Program-made: the position numbers and the translations under genes
Assembly (NCBI RefSeq): GCF_000818195.1
Contig: NZ_JTHL01000002.1
Coordinates: 103,348 to 144,508 of the forward strand
From: Streptomyces sp. 150FB
GTDB taxonomy: Bacteria > Actinomycetota > Actinomycetes > Streptomycetales > Streptomycetaceae
Length of the DNA: 41,161 nucleotides
Direction of reading: 5' to 3'
The notes under the pieces: generated by a model
Database searches by the model: none
Seen by the model: only the letters and a program-made list of their open reading frames with translations
What the model was told of the DNA's origin: nothing
Shown here: one piece after another, positions 23,200-28,566 of the stretch
Numbering within the stretch: the stretch's first letter is position 1
Layout: each line of letters opens with the position of its first letter

Positions 23200-23220
23200 C
23201 GCAGGCGGATCGCGAAGACA
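23041..23220. repeat. 180-bp direct repeat, copy 1 (3' end of the HTH gene)
   Basis: Matches 25204-25383 over 180 bp with no gaps and roughly 90% identity. It includes the stop codon and a downstream GTCAG-N7-CTGAC sequence at 23184-23200. Confidence 0.9.
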
Positions 23221-23228
23221 GGTGACGC

Positions 23229-23381
23229 ATGAATGTCCCCGCCCCTCCGTTGACCTGGAGCGCCGCAGACCTGCGCAGCCGCCTTACCCGGACCCGCCTG
23301 CCGGAGGCCGACGGCGCCCGGGCCCAGCCGCCGGCCGACGACGACGTCCAGTCCCCGCCTCAGATCGACGACGTGAGGTAA
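23229..23381 (+). CDS. Small 50-aa protein after the HTH gene
   Basis: ATG 23229 lies 29 bp after the HTH stop, with AGG 6 nt upstream. It reads MNVPAPPLTWSAADLRSRLT then RTRLPEADGARAQPPADDDV and ends QIDDVR. The protein is Pro/Asp-rich with one short helix (SAADLRSRL) and is probably partly disordered. Position and spacing suggest one operon with the HTH gene, perhaps as a partner or adaptor. No family recognised. Confidence 0.5.
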   Translation: MNVPAPPLTWSAADLRSRLTRTRLPEADGARAQPPADDDVQSPPQIDDVR

Positions 23382-23475
23382 AGCGTCCAGAGCGTCGCGG
23401 GTGTCGGCCGGGCGTATTTCGTCCGGACGACTGGCTTGCCAGTACCGACAGCCGCCTTGGGCCCACGGGCCTGCT

Positions 23476-24051
23476 TCACCGCAGAGACTTCCCTCCCCAC
23501 AGATCGTCGCGAAAGGCATTGCGTACAGCAAGTTCCGCGTCCTCGAATTCTTCGAGCAATCGATCCATCGCGGCATCTCGTGAGCGCAGGTAAAGCTGTC
23601 TGCGGTCGGTGATCCGCGAGTGCAGAGCGTAGGCGCAGTTCACCAGGCCGATCATGGCGTCCATCACGGGATCTGCCGCGATGCGCATACTGAGCGTTGC
23701 TGCGACGTTGGCGAGATCCGCGTAATGAGCGCGCACCTCGTTCGCGAGATCCGCAGAGAGCTGCGATGCCTGCGCAGCATGGCCTACGGAAGCGCGGAAG
23801 CGAAACATGACACGGACGAAGTTGGCGTACTCCTCGCTGCGAATCTGCCAGTCGGCTTGTTTGCGCTGAGCTTCTGCGGTCTTCGCTACCTGCCGGAGCG
23901 CTGCCCAACCGGCTAAGCACCCGACTACGAGCGCAGAGAGCGCGCCAACAGCTGCGGCGTACAGCGCGGCCTGTGTCTCTGTCACGGTCCTGATGGTGGC
24001 AGGGGAACTCACGGGATGTCGCACATCACCGTTGTTTGCGGCTGGTGACAT
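23476..24051 (-). CDS. Membrane-anchored hypothetical protein
   Basis: 191 residues from ATG 24051. GTG 23985 (VTETQAALYAAA), with AGGA just upstream, is an alternative start. One strong transmembrane helix (ALYAAAVGALSALVVGCLAG) is followed by a long helical soluble part (ALRQVAKTAEAQRKQADWQI, RSEEYANFVRVMFRFRASVG). This is an N-terminal anchor with a cytoplasmic coiled-coil-like tail. No catalytic motif. Codon use is a little less GC-biased than neighbours. Function unknown. Confidence 0.65.
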   Translation of the reverse strand: MSPAANNGDVRHPVSSPATIRTVTETQAALYAAAVGALSALVVGCLAGWAALRQVAKTAEAQRKQADWQIRSEEYANFVRVMFRFRASVGHAAQASQLSADLANEVRAHYADLANVAATLSMRIAADPVMDAMIGLVNCAYALHSRITDRRQLYLRSRDAAMDRLLEEFEDAELAVRNAFRDDLWGGKSLR

Positions 24052-24056
24052 GATTC

Positions 24057-24332
24057 TTACCGGCACTCCCCGGACTCGTCGACCTGGACGACGAGTTCGA
24101 CACCCGCCACGGACAGGGCCACTGAACGCCCGCCGCCTGCACGGCCACCGACCTGGGCCCGGCGGCGCTTCACGTCGAAGCAACGCAGGAACGACCGCCA
24201 GCAGCAGCGGTCGACGTCGTCCGCGGTAGCACCGACGTACGGCCACAACCACCGCTGGTGACGACCGGGGTGCATCGGCGGCAGTCCAGGGGGCTGTGGA
24301 GAGTTGGTGTGTCGTTCGAACTCGGTGGTCAT
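24057..24332 (-). CDS. Hypothetical protein, Cys/Trp-rich (91 aa)
   Basis: From ATG 24332 the frame reads PPGLPPMHPGRHQRWLWPYV then GATADDVDRCCWRSFLRCFD, ending VALSVAGVELVVQVDESGEC. Codon third positions are strongly GC, favouring real coding. The core has a CC-W-FLRC cluster that could bind metal. No ribosome binding site precedes the ATG, so the message may be leaderless. It ends 5 nt before the membrane protein start and is probably co-transcribed with it. No function known. Confidence 0.5.
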   Translation of the reverse strand: MTTEFERHTNSPQPPGLPPMHPGRHQRWLWPYVGATADDVDRCCWRSFLRCFDVKRRRAQVGGRAGGGRSVALSVAGVELVVQVDESGECR

Positions 24333-24430
24333 AAGGAATTCACGGGTCCGGATCTACCCGCGTAGCGAGGTGTGGGGTGTCATGGACGCGTCCCCGGCTG
24401 CCGCGCCGGGACCTATGACAGGGAAGTGGA

Positions 24431-24955
24431 ATGCGCGCTCTGGTCCGCACACTCGTCACCACCAGCTCCGCCCTCACGCTCGCCGCCGCTACCGTGGTCC
24501 TGGGTACGGGTTCCGCGCAGGCTGCGACCTGCTCGCAGTCCTATCTGCCGCTGCCCGACCCGGCGTGTACGCCCGGTGTGTACAACTCTGATGTGACGCA
24601 GTCGACGATCAACTCCACGATCTGTGTGTCGGGGTGGACCGCGACGGTCCGCCCGCCGACCTCGTACACGACTCCGCTGAAGGTCACGCAGATCGCGCAG
24701 TACGGATACGCCGACACGTCCACGTCCTCCTACGAGGAGGACCACCAGATTCCCCTGGAGCTGGGCGGTTCACCGCGGGACCCGAAGAACCTGTGGCCCG
24801 AGCCGTACTCCGGCACGCACACCGCCACCAGCAAGGACGGTGTCGAGACCAAGCTGAAGAACGCAGTCTGCAAGGGCACCATCACCCTCTCCGCCGCCCG
24901 CTCCGCCATCAAGAACAACTGGACGACCGCACTGTCCGTCACCGGCATCGGCTGA
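24431..24955 (+). CDS. Secreted HNH-type nuclease-like protein
   Basis: 174 residues. The signal peptide (RALVRTLVTTSSALTLAAAT then VVLGTGSAQA) is cleaved after AQA. The mature part carries YEEDHQIPLELGGSPRDPKN then LWPEP, a compact HNH site: DH, then a Gly-rich turn, then N-LWPEP. Two Cys pairs may form disulfides. It is unrelated in sequence to the nuclease at 21626 apart from the shared DH motif. It would act outside the cell on nucleic acid. GGGAAGTGG precedes ATG 24431. A bulged hairpin follows the stop. Confidence 0.8.
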   Translation: MRALVRTLVTTSSALTLAAATVVLGTGSAQAATCSQSYLPLPDPACTPGVYNSDVTQSTINSTICVSGWTATVRPPTSYTTPLKVTQIAQYGYADTSTSSYEEDHQIPLELGGSPRDPKNLWPEPYSGTHTATSKDGVETKLKNAVCKGTITLSAARSAIKNNWTTALSVTGIG

Positions 24956-24975
24956 CAAGCACGTCAGGCCGCCAA

Positions 24976-25015
24976 GGAGCCGGCCCCGGAGATATTTGAC
25001 TACCTCCGGGGCTCC
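24976..25015 (+). terminator. Hairpin after the secreted HNH gene
   Basis: GGAGCC...CCGGAG pairs with CTCCGGGGCTCC across a small bulge and an A/T-rich loop. It starts 20 nt after the stop. Confidence 0.55.
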
Positions 25016-25032
25016 TCTGCCTCCCGCGCGGG

Positions 25033-25383
25033 TCTCCAGGAACCGCATTACCGCCAGATCGAGGCAGGGCGGTAGGCCCTGGGACCGGCGGGCGATGACG
25101 GTCCGCACGCGGGCGCCGATGAGAGGGTGTGACTCGCAGGTCAGGTGTCGGGCGGGGTAGTCCTTGCAGTCCTCGGGGCCCGGCGCCGCAGCACTCGCGG
25201 CCAGTCGCACCGTACGACGCGCCATTCCTTGAGCCGGTGGGCAAGCAGGCCGCCGGCGCCGCACGGGCTCGCGACGCGATGCTGGAGCTGCTTGCCGAGC
25301 TGTCCGGCGTACGGTCCGGGAGGCTCACCGGCGACGGCACTCTCGCGTCAGCGGCCCTCTGACGCAGACGGATCGCGAAGACA
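25033..25383. pseudogene. Mosaic of two gene fragments copied from elsewhere in the window
   Basis: 25033-25179 is a diverged copy of 30070-30216, an internal piece of the STAND NTPase gene. Read leftward it gives LIGARVRTVIARRSQGLPPC then LDLAVMRFLE. 25204-25383 is a copy of 23041-23220, the end of the HTH gene. The two pieces are 24 bp apart. Neither can make a working protein. It looks like the relic of an older locus in which paralogues of these two genes were adjacent and convergent. Confidence 0.8.
25204..25383. repeat. 180-bp direct repeat, copy 2
   Basis: Partner of 23041-23220. It retains the stop codon and the GTCAG-N7-CTGAC sequence (25347-25363). Confidence 0.9.
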
Positions 25384-25462
25384 CTGAAGGCGCGGTGCGA
25401 GGCGGTGGAAAGCTGGAGACCGGCAGCACCGAAATGCATGCGGGAGCTGAGAGGATGAGGGT

Positions 25463-25762
25463 ATGAGCGCTCAGACCGTGCATCCCAGCGACGCCGGGCC
25501 GCCGTCGCTGCCGCGCACGCAGAACGATGTGGCCAAGGCCCTGCCCCCGGCGGACCGGATGGAGTTCTACCGGGAGATGGGCGAGGCGGACGAGACGGAG
25601 CTGCTGGGCGTGCTGCGCCGCTGGTGGCTGCGGGCCCGTCTGTATGCCGACCCGCTGCCGGACGAGACGCGTGCCGCAGTCGAGGCAGGCCTCGCCCCCG
25701 GACGCCCGGCGGCCAGGGCGGTCCGTGAGGCTGTCGACACCCGTACGACGGGGGAGCGTTGA
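25463..25762 (+). CDS. Small hypothetical protein, first of a coupled pair (DUF6247-like?)
   Basis: 99 residues, ATG 25463 behind GAGGATGAGGG. The helical core reads LPPADRMEFYREMGEADETE and LLGVLRRWWLRARLYADPLP. It recalls DUF6247-type Streptomyces proteins (a helical family near toxin-antitoxin-like pairs), but I am not certain. The next gene starts on a TTG overlapping this stop (TTGA), so the two are translated together. Confidence 0.6.
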   Translation: MSAQTVHPSDAGPPSLPRTQNDVAKALPPADRMEFYREMGEADETELLGVLRRWWLRARLYADPLPDETRAAVEAGLAPGRPAARAVREAVDTRTTGER

Positions 25763-26076
25763 GCGAAGACCATCCCGGACAGGACAGCGAGGAAGAGGAC
25801 CGTATCCGGCTCTCGCCGGCTGTCTACCCGCTGCTCAACCCCGAGGTGTCCGCGTCCGTGTTCTCGGCGGTCGTGAACCTGCTGGTCGAGTTACGTGTCA
25901 GCCCGGTACCGCCCCTGGCACAGCCTGTTCCGGGGCGGCCGGGCTGGTACTCGGCGCCGCTCTCCCGGGATGTCGGCCTGGCCGAGTACTACGTCGGCGA
26001 CACCGAACTTGGCAACGACGGGCCGAACATCTACGTCGCCCGGATCGTGATCTCGGACGACTGGCCCGACTTCTAA
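25759..26076 (+). CDS. Small hypothetical protein, second of the coupled pair
   Basis: 105 residues from TTG 25759, preceded by GGGGGAG within the upstream gene. It is acidic at the N-terminus, and the core reads YPLLNPEVSASVFSAVVNLL then VPGRPGWYSAPLSRDVGLAE and YVGDTELGNDGPNIYVARIV. It alternates helix and strand, without a recognisable active site. The overlap and sizes recall two-gene toxin-antitoxin units, but no toxin fold can be named from the sequence. Confidence 0.6.
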   Translation: MSEDHPGQDSEEEDRIRLSPAVYPLLNPEVSASVFSAVVNLLVELRVSPVPPLAQPVPGRPGWYSAPLSRDVGLAEYYVGDTELGNDGPNIYVARIVISDDWPDF

Positions 26077-26107
26077 AAGCGGCAGGCCTGAGCCGTGCTC
26101 GGCGCGG

Positions 26108-26371
26108 TCAGGCCGTGTACTCGTGGGCGGCCGCTCCCCGCCATTGCGCCCAGGCCGGGCTGTCGAGGACCCTCTCCGCGTCGTCGACCCCGGCAGCCTC
26201 AAGGAAGACCGCCAGGTCGTGGTGTTTACCGATCTCGAATGAGATCGTATCGCCTCTGAGCTGGAGCGTTACGATGCGAAGATGTCCGTGACGCTGTGCA
26301 GAAGATCTTGTAGTGCAACGGGGATACGTGGCAGGGACAATGAGATGATCTCGAACCTCGCGCGTGGACAA
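26108..26371 (-). CDS. Possible small hypothetical protein (N-terminus uncertain)
   Basis: The last 60 codons look real: LRIVTLQLRGDTISFEIGKH then HDLAVFLEAAGVDDAERVLD and SPAWAQWRGAAAHEYTA. This resembles small Streptomyces proteins ending in an FLEAAGV-D-ER..L/W segment. The 27 residues before it (from ATG 26371) have poor codon use, so the true start is unclear or the gene is 5'-truncated. Confidence 0.4.
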   Translation of the reverse strand: MSTREVRDHLIVPATYPRCTTRSSAQRHGHLRIVTLQLRGDTISFEIGKHHDLAVFLEAAGVDDAERVLDSPAWAQWRGAAAHEYTA

Positions 26372-26486
26372 TTGGGGTGCAAGGAATCCCGGCGAGAAGC
26401 ATGATCGCTAGTAGATCGGCCGGGGACTCCGCTGGGGTTCGCGGAAGTTCGCCGATCGGGTATCGGCGCCGGCTACGGTCCGCCTC

Positions 26487-26625
26487 GTGCCGGTCGAATT
26501 TCTGACCAACGAGCAGGCCGAGGCGTACGGGACGTTCGCTGAGGTCCCCAGTCCGAGCTGGAGCATTTCTTCTTCCTCGACGAGGCGTCCCTCTGTCTGA
26601 CCTGGCACAGTGAGGCCAGAGTTTG
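26487..26625 (+). pseudogene. Tn3-type transposase N-terminus (DUF4158-like), frameshifted relic
   Basis: GTG 26487 reads PVEFLTNEQAEAYGTFAEVP then SPS. A one-base shift gives ELEHFFFLDEASL and then a stop. This is the typical opening of actinobacterial Tn3-family transposases (PVEFL--EQA--YG-F, P---LE-FF-LD). Everything beyond about 45 residues is lost, and a terminator hairpin follows closely. Confidence 0.65.
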
Positions 26626-26647
26626 AAATGGGGGCCGGGTTCCCTCG

Positions 26648-26687
26648 ACGGCGGAGGCGGTCACCCTGCGGTGACCGCCTCCGCCGT
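26648..26687. terminator. Strong hairpin with T-run
   Basis: Perfect 18-bp stem (ACGGCGGAGGCGGTCACC) with loop CTGC, followed by TTT. The best intrinsic terminator in the window. Its gene is not obvious: the forward relic ends just before it, and leftward there is none close by. Confidence 0.8.
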
Positions 26688-26923
26688 TTTCGTCCCGTGA
26701 CGCCGTGGGTGCTGGCTGCGCCAGGTGACCCAATGCAGTTGTCGCGGCTTCGAGGATCAACGCAACAGCGGAAGGCGCACAAGAAACGATCTTGTGCTAA
26801 CCCAGGGCATTCCCCTGCGGTCAGATTCCCCAGGCTGAGCCGGCCGACTCCAGCGGACCGGGCCCGGGGCCGGGCTAGAGGTCATCGACGAGGGCATGCT
26901 CACCTTTGCCCTCGCGTCCCCCG

Positions 26924-27415
26924 CTATGGGCGGATTACATTCCATTGCGCCTCGGCCCGGTTAGACGACCCGGAGAGGATGATGGAACTATGCATACGGG
27001 TGATGACGGATCCCGGGTACTGCCTGCTCTCGATCTTGGTGAGTGCCTGGTCGATACGCACGGCCCATCTCTGCGACTTGCCGGGATAATGCGAACAGGT
27101 CGCCAAGCCAACATCGGTTTTGGATTTGGCCTTGATGCAGAGGTCGGTTCCGGAAAGCTCGATTTGGTACACCCCCTGAGGAGCCCCAGGGAGCGAATAC
27201 ATCACCCAAGTCTGTACCTGGCCTTCTGCGGACATCAATCCCGTAGTCCCAGAACTGTGGAGATAGTTTCTGGGGTTCTCAACATCGCGAAACTGCAGCT
27301 TCGCGACTCGGGTTGGGCCTGGGGCTTCGGCGTTGGCCGGCGTGGCGGCGAGCACACTGGCGCAGATCCCCATCACCGCGGCTGCTGCTGCGCAGGTTTT
27401 CTTCAGGTTGGCCAT
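26924..27415 (-). CDS. Secreted beta-trefoil (ricin-B-like) protein
   Basis: 163 residues. Signal peptide MANLKKTCAAAAAVMGICAS then VLAATPANA, cleaved after ANA. The mature domain shows three similar blocks ending in Q-W type motifs: QGVYQIELSGTDLCIKAKSK, YPGKSQRWAVRI and NRAEAQWNVIRP. This is the layout of ricin-B/beta-trefoil carbohydrate-binding or extracellular domains, here alone without an enzyme. Codon use is less GC-biased than average, hinting at transfer. ATG 27415 is preferred over the TTG just before it. The ligand is unknown. Confidence 0.65.
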   Translation of the reverse strand: MANLKKTCAAAAAVMGICASVLAATPANAEAPGPTRVAKLQFRDVENPRNYLHSSGTTGLMSAEGQVQTWVMYSLPGAPQGVYQIELSGTDLCIKAKSKTDVGLATCSHYPGKSQRWAVRIDQALTKIESRQYPGSVITRMHSSIILSGSSNRAEAQWNVIRP

Positions 27416-27742
27416 CAATCCACCATGCCTTTCGAGGGCGTTCTGTCGGCACCCGCCGCTTGGCCTGGCAAGGCGTCCAGGCCATAGTCAACCCCTTGAT
27501 GTACGGGGCTCCTCCCATTCACCTGATCGTGGGCGTGATCGCGTGAACTCTGCCGCCGGGCATCCGGCCGTGGATGCTGCCAGGGGCCCTTGTGGAGCGC
27601 CCCCTTGAGAGCGGCGCCACGAGTGCCGGTGAGGTGTACCGGAGATCACCGACCACCATCGTCCGCCGCATCCGGCCTCCTGCGTTCACTCCCGTACCTC
27701 GCGGAAGAACGCGGACAGTCGGCAAAACCGTACGGGTTGGGA
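27416..27742. other. ~330 bp without a supportable gene
   Basis: Several short frames exist but none has a family match or ribosome binding site. The right part holds the 5' region of the secreted protein gene and sequence beyond the small gene ending at 27743. Confidence 0.35.
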
Positions 27743-27934
27743 TCAGGGGCCCTTCGAGCGAGGGATCCGGTCACAACGAGAAAGGTCGGTAAAGTGGTCG
27801 CTGTACGCCAGGCCGAGGCTCCCCTCACGGCCGCCGGACCGGTGGACCGTGACGCGGCGCCCGCCCGAGGGGACCGGCGGGTGCACGGTGATCAGCGCAG
27901 AAGCCATACCTCCAGCGTGCGCGCGGCCGCTCAT
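27743..27934 (-). CDS. Small conserved hypothetical protein overlapping the DUF6233 gene
   Basis: 63 residues from ATG 27934, which overlaps the upstream stop (ATGA). It reads ITVHPPVPSGGRRVTVHRSG then LGLAYSDHFTDLS. I know Streptomyces proteins of this type (ITVHPP-P-GGRRV, LGLAYS) downstream of DUF6233 genes. They normally run 20-30 residues longer with a conserved WRGGG tail, so this copy is probably shortened or frameshifted at its end. A broken relative lies at 1648-1756. Function unknown. Confidence 0.55.
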   Translation of the reverse strand: MSGRAHAGGMASALITVHPPVPSGGRRVTVHRSGGREGSLGLAYSDHFTDLSRCDRIPRSKGP

Positions 27935-28029
27935 CCCAGCACCCCGAGCGCGGTGTCCGGCCGACAATACGAACAGGACGCCACGCCCTCAGCGAGCAGT
28001 AGCCGCGCTTCTTCCCGCGTGCACGGCCG
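27826..28029. repeat. Copy 2 of the ~200-bp direct repeat (partner at 1648-1848)
   Basis: Here the repeat lies within an intact two-gene unit, so this is the less damaged copy. Confidence 0.85.
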
Positions 28030-28254
28030 GCCTTTGCCCATGGTGCAGTCGCCGTGATGCACCCTCCATGGGGCCCCGCGCTGGACCTCGGTCTTCCATC
28101 CGGCCGCCGGCGGCGCCGCGCGAGCGGTTTCTCGTACGGCCTGCCGCTGCTTCGCCTCAGCCTCTGTGATCGCTGCCTGGATCAGCTTCAGACACGTGGC
28201 GTGCCAGGTCTCCAGCGTGCGGAGGCGCGGGAGATCTGGCGGCAGTTCGAACAT
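27931..28254 (-). CDS. DUF6233-family protein
   Basis: 107 residues. LPPDLPRLRTLETWHATCLK and LIQAAITEAEAKQRQAV form a helical N-terminus. The C-terminal part, VHHGDCTMGKGRPCTREEAR then LLAEGVASCSYCRPDTALG, is the family hallmark, with Cys residues (GDC, CSYC) that could bind zinc. These proteins are numerous in Streptomyces and of unknown role. Start ATG 28254 is 12 bp from the divergent gene at 28267, so at least one of the two messages is nearly leaderless. Confidence 0.75.
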   Translation of the reverse strand: MFELPPDLPRLRTLETWHATCLKLIQAAITEAEAKQRQAVRETARAAPPAAGWKTEVQRGAPWRVHHGDCTMGKGRPCTREEARLLLAEGVASCSYCRPDTALGVLG

Positions 28255-28266
28255 GTGCCCGATTCT

Positions 28267-28566
28267 ATGTATGGTCGGGCCGTGTCGGTCGAGGGGGCCG
28301 GTCTGGTGCGTCGTAGGGTCGGGGATGTGGCGATCGAACTGAATGACGAGCTGGTCGGCCTGCGTCGTGGGGCTCTTGAGGCGCAGGCGCTGGCGACTGC
28401 GGGGGAGTACAGCGCGGAGGCGTGGCGCCCGTGGCTGGAGGCCGCCCAGGCGGCCGAGGCTGCGATCACGGCCTACGCCAAGGAGACGGGGCAGAACCGG
28501 CTGGAGGTGTCGATGGCCGTCAACAGGGCCGCGGCGTCGAGCGGAGAGCCGGCTCCTACGGCGTGA
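28267..28566 (+). CDS. Conserved hypothetical helical protein
   Basis: 99 residues from ATG 28267. It reads GAGLVRRRVGDVAIELNDEL then LATAGEYSAEAWRPWLEAAQ and ETGQNRLEVSMAVNRAA. Mainly helical and without motifs. I recognise it as a common Streptomyces small protein of unknown role. GTG 28282 is an alternative start. It ends 11 bp inside the 3' end of the convergent STAND gene. Confidence 0.6.
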   Translation: MYGRAVSVEGAGLVRRRVGDVAIELNDELVGLRRGALEAQALATAGEYSAEAWRPWLEAAQAAEAAITAYAKETGQNRLEVSMAVNRAAASSGEPAPTA

